64,000 nt of DNA from Micromonospora narathiwatensis (GCF_900089605.1 NZ_LT594324.1:1674001-1738000); one strand, 5' to 3'; numbered from the stretch's first letter, positions 32,438-41,553 are shown. Numbers and translations: made by a program. The notes: generated by a model from the sequence alone, not told the origin.

Positions 32438-32992
32438 TCACTGCTGCCACTGGTGGGCCACGTCGAGGACGATCCGGCTGTGCGTACCCGGGCCGCTGAG
32501 CACGGAGACCCGGTACGGAAGTTGGGCGCGTACGCCCACGGCGAAGGTGGTGTAGCCCTCGAAGCTGCCGCCGAAGACCACGTCCCGCAGCGTCCGGTAG
32601 CCCAGCGCGTTCGCGGCGTGCTCCCCGGTGCGGTACGGCACGGTGGCCGCGTGACCGGCGTCGTACGCGGGCGCCCGCAGCGAGACGCGCAGCAGCGCGC
32701 CACCGGCGGTGTACGGGGACAGGGCCAGCCCCTGCCCCTCGGTGTACGCCTCGCCGTACCCGGCCGACCAGCCGTCCGCCGGTCCGGCGAACTCGAAGAC
32801 GACCCGGTCCCAGCAGTCGTGCTGCCCGGTGCGGACGTCGATCAGTGGCGCGCTGCTGAGCGTGCCGCCCGCCTTCGCCGTGCTGCCCCAGGTGATCCCG
32901 CAGTACGGGCTGGCCGCCGTGGCGCCGCCCGCGCCGGCGAGCAGCCCGCCGACCACCATGACCAGCGCCAGCAGTGTTCTCCTCAGTCTCAT
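32438..32992 (-). CDS. Secreted AMIN-like domain protein
   Basis: A 184-residue exported protein with a signal peptide ending at about GATAAS. The mature part starts with SPYCGITWGSTAK and contains DVRTGQHDCWDRVVFEF, both hallmarks of the actinobacterial AMIN-like (lipo)proteins; two Cys probably form a disulfide. AMIN-type domains bind cell-wall or envelope polymers, but this subfamily has no defined role. There is no lipobox here, so it should be released. ATG 32992 has GGGAGGACACG ahead of it. Confidence 0.8.
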   Translation of the reverse strand: MRLRRTLLALVMVVGGLLAGAGGATAASPYCGITWGSTAKAGGTLSSAPLIDVRTGQHDCWDRVVFEFAGPADGWSAGYGEAYTEGQGLALSPYTAGGALLRVSLRAPAYDAGHAATVPYRTGEHAANALGYRTLRDVVFGGSFEGYTTFAVGVRAQLPYRVSVLSGPGTHSRIVLDVAHQWQQ

Positions 32993-33178
32993 CGTGTCCT
33001 CCCGATGGTGTGGCGGGACCGCTCCGGTGGTCCCGCTCCGACGGTCGACCGGCCGTGCCACAGCGGCTTCGCGGTGGCGTAACCGCCGGGTAACAGCCGT
33101 CGGTCGGGCTGGCGGTCGACGGCCGCTGATCGGCCGGTGCCGCGCCGGCCGCGAGGACCGACCGGGCAGAATGAGCCG

Positions 33179-33607
33179 GTGCCGCCACGTACCCCCCTGG
33201 TGTCCTGTGTCTTCGTCTGTCACGACGGTTCCGGCCGGCTGCTGCTGGCCCGGCGCGGCGCCGGCGCCCGCGACGAACCGGGCACCTGGGACACCGGCGC
33301 GGGCGCGCTGGAGTTCGGTGAGACGTTCGAGGCCGCGGTGGCCCGCGAGCTGCACGAGGAGTACGCCACCGCGCCGTTGGCGATCAGCCTGCTCGGGGTA
33401 CGCAACGTGCTGCGCGAGGACCCGCCGTCGCACTGGGTGGCGGTGGTGTTCGCGGTCCGGGTCGACCCGGCGACGGTGACCATCGGCGAGCCGCACAAGT
33501 TCGACCGGATCGGCTGGTACACCCGCGACGCGCTGCCCACGCCGCTGCACTCGCAGCTCGCGCCCACCCTGGACATGTTGCCGGACCCGCTGGACCGGCT
33601 ACCGTGA
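33179..33607 (+). CDS. Nudix hydrolase
   Basis: A 142-residue Nudix protein. The box runs from GAGALEFGETFEAAVAREL to HEEYA, giving the G-x5-E-x7-RE-x-x-EE core (with L for U) needed for Mg2+-dependent cleavage of a nucleoside diphosphate linkage. GTG 33179 is chosen because it begins the domain (PPRTPLVSCVFVCHDG). Substrate unknown; ADP-ribose or NDP-sugar hydrolysis and sanitation are all possible. The esterase gene begins 4 bp after its stop. Confidence 0.88.
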   Translation: MPPRTPLVSCVFVCHDGSGRLLLARRGAGARDEPGTWDTGAGALEFGETFEAAVARELHEEYATAPLAISLLGVRNVLREDPPSHWVAVVFAVRVDPATVTIGEPHKFDRIGWYTRDALPTPLHSQLAPTLDMLPDPLDRLP

Positions 33608-33611
33608 CCGG

Positions 33612-34508
33612 ATGCCGCTGACCCGACGCCGACTGCTCCGGTCCCTCGGTGCCGCGGCGGGGATCGCCGGGGTCGGCGCGGGCGCCGTCGCCCTGGTCGA
33701 CGCCGAGGTGCTGCCGGGCCGGTCGGTGTTGAGCCGCACGCTCGGCCGCTGCGACGCCCGGCCGCCGGACGCGCCGCGCGCCCCCGCGCCGCCGCCGGTC
33801 ACCGGCAGCTTCCGCTCCGCGGCCCGGCGCCGGCAGGTCGGCTTCGCCATCGCCTACCCACCCGGGTACGCCCCGGGCGCGCGGCTGCCCGTCTGCCTGG
33901 CCCTGCACGGGTACGCGTCGGACGCCGGCGCCGCCGTCGCCTCGGCCGGTTACCCGGAGTTCCTGGCCGGCGCACTGCCGCACGGCGCGGCCCCGTTCGC
34001 CCTCGCCGCCCCGGACGGCGGGAACGGCTACTGGCATCCGCACTCGGACGACGACCCGCTCGGCATGCTCGTCGACGAGTTCCTGCCGCTGCTCGCCGAG
34101 CGGGGGCTGCGTACCGACCGGGTCGCCGTGGCCGGCTGGTCGATGGGCGGGTACGGCGCGCTGCTCGCCGCGCTGACCCACCCTGACCGGTTCCGGGCCG
34201 TGGTCGCCACCTCGCCGGCGATCTTCCACTCGTACGCCGACGCCAGGCGGGTCAACGCGGGCGCCTTCGACAGCGCCGACGAGTGGGCCCGGTACGACGT
34301 GACCGCCCGGGCGGGCGAGTTCGCCGGCCTGCCGGTGCGCATCGCGATCGGCGCGGCCGACCCGTTCACCGAGGCGGTCCGTACGCTGCGTGACCGGCTG
34401 CCCGACCCGTCCGCCGTGGAGATCACCACCGGCTGCCACGACGGCCACTACTGGCGGTCGGTCGCGCCGGGGCAGGTACGCGCGATCAGCGCGGCGCTGG
34501 CGGACTGA
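33612..34508 (+). CDS. Tat-exported esterase (alpha/beta hydrolase)
   Basis: A 298-residue hydrolase with a twin-arginine signal (TRRRLLRSLGAAAGIAG). The core has the oxyanion loop LALHGYASD, nucleophile Ser in AGWSMGGYGA, an Asp in IAIGAADPF and a His in TGCHDGHYW. It belongs to the putative-esterase (esterase D/antigen 85-like) fold class; mycolyl transfer is unlikely in this genus. It probably acts on an envelope or extracellular ester. It shares an operon with the Nudix gene (4-bp gap). Confidence 0.82.
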   Translation: MPLTRRRLLRSLGAAAGIAGVGAGAVALVDAEVLPGRSVLSRTLGRCDARPPDAPRAPAPPPVTGSFRSAARRRQVGFAIAYPPGYAPGARLPVCLALHGYASDAGAAVASAGYPEFLAGALPHGAAPFALAAPDGGNGYWHPHSDDDPLGMLVDEFLPLLAERGLRTDRVAVAGWSMGGYGALLAALTHPDRFRAVVATSPAIFHSYADARRVNAGAFDSADEWARYDVTARAGEFAGLPVRIAIGAADPFTEAVRTLRDRLPDPSAVEITTGCHDGHYWRSVAPGQVRAISAALAD

Positions 34509-34563
34509 CCTGCACGGGGCGTCCCGGTGGCCGGCCGGTGGTGATCCGGGCCGGCGGGGACGT

Positions 34564-34884
34564 TCAGCGCGGCTGTCGCTCCTGGCAGGGAACGCAGTAC
34601 CGGGCCGACGGCCGGATCTCCAGCCGGGCGACCGGGATCTCCGCGCCGCAGCCCTCGCAGCACCCGTAGGTGCCCTCGGACATGCGCCGCAGCGCCCCCG
34701 CGCTGTCCGCGATGCCCTGGCGGGCGGTTTCCATGAGCGCCCGCAACGTGTCGGGGTCGTGGCCACCGTGGCCGGGCTCCCGGCTGTACGCGGTGAGTTC
34801 GAGGAGTTGACCGGTGTGCGTCTGGAACTGTCGTTCGAGGATGTCGCGCAGGGCGGCGGTTCGACTGTGGAGCGTGTCGGTCAT
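34564..34884 (-). CDS. DksA/TraR-type C4 zinc-finger protein
   Basis: A 106-residue protein with an N-terminal coiled-coil-like helix (about 1-65) and a C4 zinc finger: CEGC about residue 76 and CVPC about residue 95, 17 residues apart, preceded by RMSEGTYGCCEGCG, which is the DksA/TraR signature. In actinobacteria such proteins may act at the RNA polymerase secondary channel, as DksA does. The MreB-like gene lies 74 bp upstream in the same direction, so the two may be co-transcribed. Confidence 0.88.
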   Translation of the reverse strand: MTDTLHSRTAALRDILERQFQTHTGQLLELTAYSREPGHGGHDPDTLRALMETARQGIADSAGALRRMSEGTYGCCEGCGAEIPVARLEIRPSARYCVPCQERQPR

Positions 34885-34958
34885 GGCGTGGGTACCTTTC
34901 CATGGGGGGCGTCGGAGCGGGGCCGGTACGAAAGGTGGCGGGGCGGCCGGGGCTCGGC

Positions 34959-35783
34959 TCAGTCGCCGACGGCGGGGTGGCGCGCCGCAGCGGCCGCGGC
35001 CAGGCTCGCACCGGTCAGCGCGGCGGTGCGGGGACCCGCGGCCCGGTGCACCGGGGCTCCCGTCATCGCGGCGAGACGGTCTCGCAGGTCAGGACGGGTG
35101 GCTCCGTCCCCGACCAGCACCAGCCCGCGGGCCAGGGCGGCGGTGGCCCCCGGTACCGCCTGGGGCCCGTGGGTCAGGTCCCGCAGCAGGCGGGCGAGCC
35201 GGTCGGCGAGCACGTCGACGGTGGCCCTGTCGGCGAGATCGCCGGTGCCGAGGTTCGCCCGCCGGCCGGCGACGACCTGGCTGTCCCGCAGGACGGCCAC
35301 CTCGGTGAGCTGGGCGCCGACGTCGGCGACGAGCAGGGTGCCGGCACCCGCCCCGGCGCCGATGGCGGCGGCGCGTACGGTGTCGATGAACAGCAGCCGC
35401 GCGGGCGCGAAGACGGCGTCGAGGACGCGCCGGGTGGTGTCCTGGTCGGCCGTGGTGGCCAGCAACGGACGGCACACCACGACCAGTGGCCGGGCCGGCA
35501 CGCCGACCCGGTGCTGTCGCAGCAGTTGGGACAGCGCCGTGACACATCCGCGGCCGTCGATTAGGCGGCCCCGCCGCACCAGCGGATGCCGCCGGGCCGA
35601 CCGGTCCGCGACCAGGGTGGTGAGCGGTTCGTGGCCGCCCAGCCGGATCCGCAACTGACCGCTGCCGAGGTCGACGGCGATCGGGCTGGGCCGGATGGTG
35701 GCCGGGGCGTCGGAGCCGGTGCGGGCGGAGACGGCGCCAGCGGTGTCCAACGGGTGACCGGTGGGGGCCTGAGCGACGGGCAT
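34959..35783 (-). CDS. MreB-like/actin-family ATPase, solitary
   Basis: A 274-residue protein of the actin/Hsp70 fold. The phosphate-1 loop is IAVDLGSGQLRIRL, phosphate-2 is LLVADVGAQLTEVAVL, and the adenosine motif is LVLVGDGATRPDL; connecting residues RPLLATTADQDTTRRVLDAVFAP... resemble MreB. At 274 residues it is shorter than MreB (about 340), and there are no mreC, mreD or rodA genes beside it. Filament formation is therefore uncertain. ATG 35783 (with AGAGG ahead) is preferred; GTG 35801 is an alternative. The product may act with the DksA-like protein encoded downstream, but nothing in the sequence shows how. Confidence 0.7.
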   Translation of the reverse strand: MPVAQAPTGHPLDTAGAVSARTGSDAPATIRPSPIAVDLGSGQLRIRLGGHEPLTTLVADRSARRHPLVRRGRLIDGRGCVTALSQLLRQHRVGVPARPLVVVCRPLLATTADQDTTRRVLDAVFAPARLLFIDTVRAAAIGAGAGAGTLLVADVGAQLTEVAVLRDSQVVAGRRANLGTGDLADRATVDVLADRLARLLRDLTHGPQAVPGATAALARGLVLVGDGATRPDLRDRLAAMTGAPVHRAAGPRTAALTGASLAAAAAARHPAVGD

Positions 35784-36316
35784 GCTGACCTCTTCTTCCA
35801 CAGTGGATATGACGATGCCGCCGCCCCGACGCGGGGCGACGTGGGAATTGGCGGGAGCGCGCGGACCGGACGGGCCGCACTCAACCGGCGCCGGTCAGCC
35901 GCTGACGGTGCCCGGCGCGCCGATCGGCGCCGGGCGGCGGGACAGGGGCCGGTGGCGCAGGCGCCGAAGCGTCGGCCGGCGGGACGCGGGCCGACGGGCC
36001 GCGCACCGGCGACGCCAGGTCGTCGAGGTCCGCTCGCGCCGGCCGACCGCGAGGCCGCGGCGATCGGCCGGCACCGGTGGCGGAGCCACCTGGCTGGTCG
36101 TCATCACCCACCCCCTCGCCGGTCAGGAACCCTGTCGAACCTCCAGGGTCGGTCGGAAGCGACGGACCGACATGGCCTGCGACCGGCCAACTTCCGGCGT
36201 CTTGATTGCCGGCCACCGGCGATCTGCCGGGAGCGGAGGCTCGCCGGTGAGCCGGCCGCGGCAACCGGGGCGAAGGGCGGCGACGGGGCGCCGGCCATAG
36301 GGTTATGGTGGGCCGC
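35784..36316. other. Intergenic region without a confident gene
   Basis: About 530 bp. Two overlapping minus-strand frames compete between 36111 and 35881: a 76-codon frame from GTG 36111 (acidic start then Pro/Ala-rich) and a 70-codon Arg-rich frame from ATG 36104 with AGGGGG eight bases upstream. Neither resembles a known family and both could be composition artefacts. The plus strand just before 36317 has TATGGT seven bases from an ATG. Confidence 0.35.
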
Positions 36317-36514
36317 ATGGCAGACCTTCGGCCCCGACTCGACGTCGCTTCGCGTACCGCGCTGGCGATGCTCGTGGTGGTGGCCGTGCTCACCGCGCTC
36401 CGGCAGGCCCGGCGCACGATGGGCCTGTGCGGCGTGGTCCGGCTGACGAGGGCCGTCCCGGGATGCGTCCCGGCCCGGTCGGCCGACCGGGCGCCGCCGG
36501 GCCTGCTCGCCTGA
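36317..36514 (+). CDS. Doubtful small membrane protein
   Basis: A 65-residue frame from ATG 36317 with one hydrophobic segment (ALAMLVVVAVLTAL, about residues 20-33) and a basic tail. TATGGT at 36304-36309 would give a leaderless transcript. There is no family resemblance and the tail looks random, so it may be a degraded gene. Confidence 0.3.
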   Translation: MADLRPRLDVASRTALAMLVVVAVLTALRQARRTMGLCGVVRLTRAVPGCVPARSADRAPPGLLA

Positions 36515-36633
36515 GCGCACCGTCCGCCTTCCCCACCCCCGGTCCGTGCCGCCGCCCCGAGCCACCCGGCCGGGCCGCCGGCCGACCGGCCGCACCCCGC
36601 GCGGCCCCACCACCCCTCCCGTACGGAGCACCA

Positions 36634-36870
36634 ATGAAGATCGAACACACCCCACTGCCCGGTATCGGGATCCGACACACCTTCACCACCGAGCAGGGTC
36701 GCCGGGTCGGGGTGATCGAATACCGCGGACTGGACCGCCGGGACGTCTTCTACGACGACCTGGACGACCCGGACAAGACCAACGGCCTCCGCCTCACCCG
36801 GTCGGAGGCGGTCACGCTGGCCGGCCTGCTGGGCCTGCTCGACGTGCTCGCCGGCGACCAGGGCAGCTGA
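36634..36870 (+). CDS. Truncated KhtT-like (antiporter regulatory subunit) protein
   Basis: A 78-residue protein. It begins MKIEHTPLPGIGIRHTF and continues with a GRRVGVIEYRGLDRRDVFY strand and a short helix (LTRSEAVTLAGLLGLL), which matches the N-terminal domain of KhtT-type regulatory subunits of K+/H+ antiporters. The family normally continues with a TrkA-C ligand-binding domain to about 160 residues; here a stop follows the first domain and no antiporter gene is adjacent. It may be a stand-alone domain or a remnant. ATG 36634 lies after TACGGAGC. Confidence 0.65.
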   Translation: MKIEHTPLPGIGIRHTFTTEQGRRVGVIEYRGLDRRDVFYDDLDDPDKTNGLRLTRSEAVTLAGLLGLLDVLAGDQGS

Positions 36871-36884
36871 CGAGGCTCCGGCCG

Positions 36885-38129
36885 CTACGACGCGGGGCCG
36901 GGCAGCGGCTGGCGCGGCCAGTCCAACGCCCTCGCGCCGTACACCGCGGTCTGCAACGTGAACCGGTCGCGCGGGTCGTTCGGGTCGTACCCGCTGAGCG
37001 TCCTGATCCGGTCCAGCCGGTAGGTGACCGTGCGGACGGACACGTGCAACCGGCGGGCGGCGTCGGTGGCGACCCCGCCGGCGGCGAAGTACGCGTCCAG
37101 GGTGTCCAGCAACGGCTGGGCCCCGCCGCGGGCGTGACGCAGCGGGCTGAGCGCCGCCTGGACGAGATCCACGATGGCGGGCTGATCCCGCAACAGGACG
37201 CGGTAGACGAGCAGGTCGCGGGCGTCGATGACGGGCGTGTCGGCGTTCAGCCGCTGCGCCGTCATCAACGCCTCGCGGGCCTCCTCATAGGAACGGGCGA
37301 TGCCGTACAGGCCGGGGTGCGGGCGGCCGACCGCCACCTGCCACGGGCCGCCGCGCGGCAGGCGGTCCAACTCGGCGTGCATCAGCCGCCCGAGGTCGCC
37401 GGACGACTCCCGCCCGCGTACGCCCCGGTCGGGCGCGACCGCGTCGGCGGGCGCGATCACCACGAGCAACCCTTCCTTCGTCGCCACCAGCACGTCGCGG
37501 TCACCGAGCCGGTCGAAGATGACGCCTTCCAACGCGCTGATGGCCGCGTCGGTGTCCGGGAGACGCCGACGCGGCGCGGCCAGCGCCACCTGGTGCACCC
37601 GGGCCAGGTCCAGTCCGAACGGCTCGGCGCGCTCCACCAGGCCACCCAGGTCGGAGTCGCCGCGCAGCAGGTCGTCGACGAGTTCCCGGCGCAGCGTCTC
37701 CTCCCGTCGGACCAGCTCCCGGCGGGCCACGGCGTAGCCCTCGGCGAGAGTGGCCACCGCGCTGTCGACGACGTGCAGCACCGCTTCGGCCGACGCGCGT
37801 ACCACCTCGCTGTCGGTGGAGCTGGTCAACTGGGGCAGCTGCTGCCACAGCCGCCGGGCCGCCGACAGGTACAGCCGGACCGCCCGTCCCGCCGACACGC
37901 CCTGCTCGGCGGCGCGCCGCCCCAGCACGCCCACCGCGTCGAGTTCGGCGCGCCGGGGCCGGCGCCCGGTCACCGCCGCCTCGGCGAGCAGCCACAGGTA
38001 GTCACCGAGCAGGTCCACCGGAACTCCACCGGCGTCGGCGCTGGCGGCACGGGCGATCGCCGCCAGGCACGCGTCCCGCTCCGACCCGGCCGCGGGCCCC
38101 CGACCGGTACGTCGGCCACCACCGGTCAT
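36885..38129 (-). CDS. PucR-family transcriptional regulator
   Basis: A 414-residue regulator with the CdaR/PucR layout: an N-terminal RsbRD-like helical domain (about 20-160, ending in RREETLRRELVDDLLRG), a GGDEF-like middle domain (about 170-300, including VAVGRPHPGLYGIARSYEEAREAL) and the C-terminal PucR HTH (LLDTLDAYFAAGGVATDAARRLHVSVRTVTYRLDRIRTLSG). These regulators respond to small metabolites such as purines, sugars diacids or amino acids. It is convergent with the KhtT-like gene (14 bp) and lies 127 bp beyond the end of the glycan operon. Confidence 0.92.
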   Translation of the reverse strand: MTGGGRRTGRGPAAGSERDACLAAIARAASADAGGVPVDLLGDYLWLLAEAAVTGRRPRRAELDAVGVLGRRAAEQGVSAGRAVRLYLSAARRLWQQLPQLTSSTDSEVVRASAEAVLHVVDSAVATLAEGYAVARRELVRREETLRRELVDDLLRGDSDLGGLVERAEPFGLDLARVHQVALAAPRRRLPDTDAAISALEGVIFDRLGDRDVLVATKEGLLVVIAPADAVAPDRGVRGRESSGDLGRLMHAELDRLPRGGPWQVAVGRPHPGLYGIARSYEEAREALMTAQRLNADTPVIDARDLLVYRVLLRDQPAIVDLVQAALSPLRHARGGAQPLLDTLDAYFAAGGVATDAARRLHVSVRTVTYRLDRIRTLSGYDPNDPRDRFTLQTAVYGARALDWPRQPLPGPAS

Positions 38130-38255
38130 CTGCGCGGCTCCTCCTGGAACATGGCCGGCGTCGGCCGCCGAACCGATCCGGTCAGCCTATCGAGGCGAGC
38201 CACCCGGCGAGGCGCCCCGACGCCGGCCCCGCACGCCGGTCCGGCCGGTGTCCGG

Positions 38256-39404
38256 TCACCGCACCCGCCGTGCGGTCCGCTCCCGTACCAGGTTGAACAG
38301 CTCCTCGTGCTCGTCCAGGCTCCGTTCGGCCGCGAAGAGCTTCCGCGCCTCCCGGGCCTTGGCCTCCCGCCAGTCCGCCGGGGCGGCCGCCAGCTCCAGG
38401 ATCGCCCGGTGCAGCGCCGCCGGATCCCGGGGCGGCACCAGCGCGCCGAACTGCGTCGCCAGGACGGGATAGCGTCCGCCGGGCAGGTCGGTGGTGACCG
38501 ACGGCACGCCGCACATCATCGCCTCGGCCTGCACGATGCCGAACGATTCCGCCACGGACGGCAGCGCGAACACGTCGATCGAGGCGTAGAAGTCGGCGAT
38601 CTCCTGGCCGCGCAGCTCGCCGAGGAGCCGGATGCGGCTGTCCGCGCCGATCTCCGTACGGATGTCCGCCAGGTTGTCGCCGCCCATCACGGTCCGGTAG
38701 TTGCCGCCGATCAGCAGCCGGGCGTCGGGGTCGGTGATCCGTCGGAAGGCCCGGACGAGGTATGGGATCCCCTTGTCCTCGACGATGCGGCCCAGGAACC
38801 CGACGTGCAGGCCGTCGGTGCCGCGGTAACGCGGCCGTCCGCCCCGGCGGTCGAGGCACGGGGCGGGGATCGGGCGGAACTCCCGCTTCCGCACCAGCGG
38901 CCAGAATTTCGACGCGTGGGCCTGGTCCTCGCTGTTGGTGACCACGGCCGCGGAGCGGCGCAGCGCGGCCCAGGACGTGACGTCGGACGCGGCGACCGCG
39001 ATCCGGTTGAGCGGACCGGGCGGCAGGTACAGGTCGATGTGCAGCATGCTGACGATCGGGGTGGGTCGGGCGAGCCGGGCCAGCAGCGCCGCCTCGGCCA
39101 TCGGCAGGTTGAGGTAGAGCAGGTCGGCTCGGCGCGCGATCCGCGCTGCCTCGATCGGGTACGCCGGGCTGATCTGCGCCCGGGTGATCTGGCCGAGCAC
39201 GGGGGACCGGTACACGTCCACCCCGTTGAGGGCCTCGCGGCGCGGCGTCGACCGGTCGTGCTGGCTCGCCACCACCGCCACCCGCCAGCCGCGCGCCGCC
39301 ATCCCCTCGGCGACGGTACGGGCCGTGTGGGTCACCCCGCTCATGTACGGGGTGTAGTAGGTCAGCGCGACGGTGAGGTCGTACCGCTGGTCCGGGTGGT
39401 TCAT
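38256..39404 (-). CDS. GT4-family glycosyltransferase
   Basis: A 382-residue GT-B enzyme. The N domain starts with TVALTYYTPYMSGVTHTARTVAEGM, and the donor domain has GFLGRIVEDKGIPYLVRAF, then the E-x7-E motif in SVAESFGIVQAEAMMCGVPSV, typical of GT4. It transfers a sugar retaining its anomeric form, probably to a lipid-linked glycan. ATG 39404 overlaps the stop of the EEP gene (ATGA). It is the last gene of the ten-gene minus-strand operon. Confidence 0.9.
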   Translation of the reverse strand: MNHPDQRYDLTVALTYYTPYMSGVTHTARTVAEGMAARGWRVAVVASQHDRSTPRREALNGVDVYRSPVLGQITRAQISPAYPIEAARIARRADLLYLNLPMAEAALLARLARPTPIVSMLHIDLYLPPGPLNRIAVAASDVTSWAALRRSAAVVTNSEDQAHASKFWPLVRKREFRPIPAPCLDRRGGRPRYRGTDGLHVGFLGRIVEDKGIPYLVRAFRRITDPDARLLIGGNYRTVMGGDNLADIRTEIGADSRIRLLGELRGQEIADFYASIDVFALPSVAESFGIVQAEAMMCGVPSVTTDLPGGRYPVLATQFGALVPPRDPAALHRAILELAAAPADWREAKAREARKLFAAERSLDEHEELFNLVRERTARRVR

Positions 39405-40603
39405 CGACACAGCGTCCTTTCTCGACAGGGTCGGATCGACACGACGACGAGCTGTCCGTTGTGGTCCGACAGGCCGCCCTGGGGCACCATCCGGTAGCGG
39501 TGCACGTCGACGTCCGCGCTGGTGAACACCCAGTCGAGCCGCCACAGCGGCAGCCCGTAGCGGGCCCACGAGGTCGGATAGAGTGAGTCGAGCGCGCCGC
39601 TGGCGTCGACCAGCCGGTCCGGCAGCGTACGCACCAGCCGCATGGCCGGCGAGGTGTTGAGGTCGCCGGCGAGCACGATCGGATGGGGATTGTCGGCGAC
39701 GTCGGCGGCCACCGCCCGGTAGTTGGCCTCCCGCAGGTCCTGCCGGGCCAGGGCGTCCTCGCCGGTGCCGCCGCCCCGGGCCGGCAGCCCGACCACCGGT
39801 ACGTAGAGGTGAGCGTTGTAGAAGGACACCACGCGGCCGGCGACGAGCAGGTCGGTGCGGAGCGTCTTGACCGTGTGGTACGCGGGCAACCGCGAGTCGG
39901 CCGGCGGGAGGTCCGGCCACTGTCGGGCCAGCCAGGGGCGCAGGTCGACGGGGCGGTCCAGGACGATCGGGAACCGGGACACCGTCACCAGTTCCCCGGA
40001 GACCGCGACGTGGAAGCCGGGGAACTCTCGGCGTACCCGGTCCGGGTCGGTCACCGGCAGCGGCGACCAGTCGTGCCCGTCGATGTAGAGCTGCTCCTGG
40101 AGCAGGTAGACGTCCGCGGCCTGTGCCCGCAGGTACCGGTAGAACCGGTCCGGGTCGCGGATCGGCTCGCCACCCGGGCCGGTCCGGACCAACTGGTCCC
40201 AGTACCAGGTGTTCCAGGAGAAGATGGTGATCGCGTCCGGCGGCGCCGGCGGGGGCCGGTGCCACAGCGCGGCGGCGTTGACGCCCGCGCACGGCCAGCC
40301 GAGCACGAGTGCCCCGACGACCAGCGCCGTGCCGACCTTGCGGGCGGGCCGGGCCAGTGGCAGCACGGCGAGCAGCAGGACCGGGACGGCGAGGAACAGC
40401 AGCGGCGGCGCCAGGTCCGGCAGGTTCCACCACCAGACCCGGCCGGACAGGCCCCGGTGCGCCGCCACGAACACCAGCCACGCCCCGGACGCGCCCAGCA
40501 CGAACCAGGTGACCCACCGCCGACGCCGAGGCCGGGCACCGCCCGCCTCCCCGGCCGCCGGCCCCGGTTCGTCGACGGCCATGGTCGACGGGTCGGCGGT
40601 CAC
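39401..40603 (-). CDS. Membrane-anchored endonuclease/exonuclease/phosphatase-family protein
   Basis: A 400-residue protein. About residues 25-120 contain three hydrophobic helices; the rest is an EEP domain with FSWNTWYWDQ (Asn), LLQEQ (catalytic Glu), NAHLYVPV, LAGDLNTSPA (Asp-x-Asn) and the final GLSDHNGQLV (Asp-His). EEP proteins cleave phosphodiesters in nucleic acids or phospholipids; in a glycan operon a polyprenyl- or phospholipid-linked phosphodiester is a plausible target. GTG 40603 overlaps the UbiA stop (GTGA); ATG 40582 is an alternative. Confidence 0.85.
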   Translation of the reverse strand: MTADPSTMAVDEPGPAAGEAGGARPRRRRWVTWFVLGASGAWLVFVAAHRGLSGRVWWWNLPDLAPPLLFLAVPVLLLAVLPLARPARKVGTALVVGALVLGWPCAGVNAAALWHRPPPAPPDAITIFSWNTWYWDQLVRTGPGGEPIRDPDRFYRYLRAQAADVYLLQEQLYIDGHDWSPLPVTDPDRVRREFPGFHVAVSGELVTVSRFPIVLDRPVDLRPWLARQWPDLPPADSRLPAYHTVKTLRTDLLVAGRVVSFYNAHLYVPVVGLPARGGGTGEDALARQDLREANYRAVAADVADNPHPIVLAGDLNTSPAMRLVRTLPDRLVDASGALDSLYPTSWARYGLPLWRLDWVFTSADVDVHRYRMVPQGGLSDHNGQLVVVSIRPCRERTLCR

Positions 40604-41553
40604 CACTGCCCCCGCGCGGCGAGCAGCAGCACGCCGGACAGGGCGGCCCACAGGACGGTGTTGGTCACCAGGGCGGGGTCCCGGACGAGCACCCGTACCG
40701 GGCTGCCACCGGCGTTGTGCACCAGCACGAGTTGCAGGTAGCGGAACAGCCCGAAGACGGCCATCGGGGTCAGCAGGATCAGCGCGGTCGACGCGTAGTC
40801 GCCCAGGGGCGCCTCGTCCCGCAGGTAGAGCAGGTAGCAGCCGGCGGTGAGGGTGGCGGAGAGCTGCATGAGCTGGTCGACGAGGGGGACCGTGTATCCG
40901 CGCAGGGCGGGCCGGTGGACGACGCCGGTGCTGTGCAGTTCCTGGCGGCGCTTGCCGAGGGTGAGCAGCAGGCACAGGGTGAAGACGGCGGTGAGCAGCC
41001 AGCCGGGAATCGTGGCTCCGGTGGCGAGATACCCGTAGACGAGCCGGAGCACGAACCCGGTGGCGACGAGGAAGACGTCCAGCAGCGGAACGTGTTTGAG
41101 GCCGAGGGAGTAGGCGACGTTGAGCAGGAGGTACCCGGCCACGGGCCAGACGGTGGTCACCGCCTGGAGGGCGAGCACGCCGACGAGCAGCACCGCGACC
41201 GCCGCGGCGAACAGCACCGCGGCAGGTGGGGTGACCCGGCCGGAGGCGAGCGGGCGGTGCCACCGGCCCGGGTTGTGGGCGTCGCGCCGCCGGTCGACGA
41301 GGTCGTTGAGGACGTAGACGAGGGTGGACGCGAGGGTGAACGCGGCGATCGCCCCGCCCAGGTTGGCCAGCGCGGTGCCGTTCCAGGACAGCGGGTCGAG
41401 CAACGGTACGCAGACGACGAGGACGTTCTTGGGCCACTGCTCGGGGCGGGCCAGCCGCACCAGGGCGCCGACCAGGGTGCCGGCGCGGCTGGCGTCGGTG
41501 GACTGCGGGTCGGTGGTCCGGACCGCCGGGCCGGTGTGGATGACCGGGTTCAT
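40600..41553 (-). CDS. UbiA-family prenyltransferase (decaprenyl-phosphate phosphoribosyltransferase-like)
   Basis: A 317-residue UbiA-fold membrane protein with about nine helices. The first Asp-rich motif is NDLVDRRRDAHNPGRWHRPLASG, the DPPR-synthase version with the (K/R)-x-RP that follows; the second Asp region is near LGLKHVPLLDVFLVATGFVLR. In mycobacteria the homologue makes decaprenyl-phosphoryl-5-phosphoribose, the precursor of lipid-linked arabinose. Here it suggests a polyprenyl-phosphate pentose (or another prenyl acceptor) for the operon. ATG 41553 shares a base with the epimerase stop. Confidence 0.88.
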   Translation of the reverse strand: MNPVIHTGPAVRTTDPQSTDASRAGTLVGALVRLARPEQWPKNVLVVCVPLLDPLSWNGTALANLGGAIAAFTLASTLVYVLNDLVDRRRDAHNPGRWHRPLASGRVTPPAAVLFAAAVAVLLVGVLALQAVTTVWPVAGYLLLNVAYSLGLKHVPLLDVFLVATGFVLRLVYGYLATGATIPGWLLTAVFTLCLLLTLGKRRQELHSTGVVHRPALRGYTVPLVDQLMQLSATLTAGCYLLYLRDEAPLGDYASTALILLTPMAVFGLFRYLQLVLVHNAGGSPVRVLVRDPALVTNTVLWAALSGVLLLAARGQW

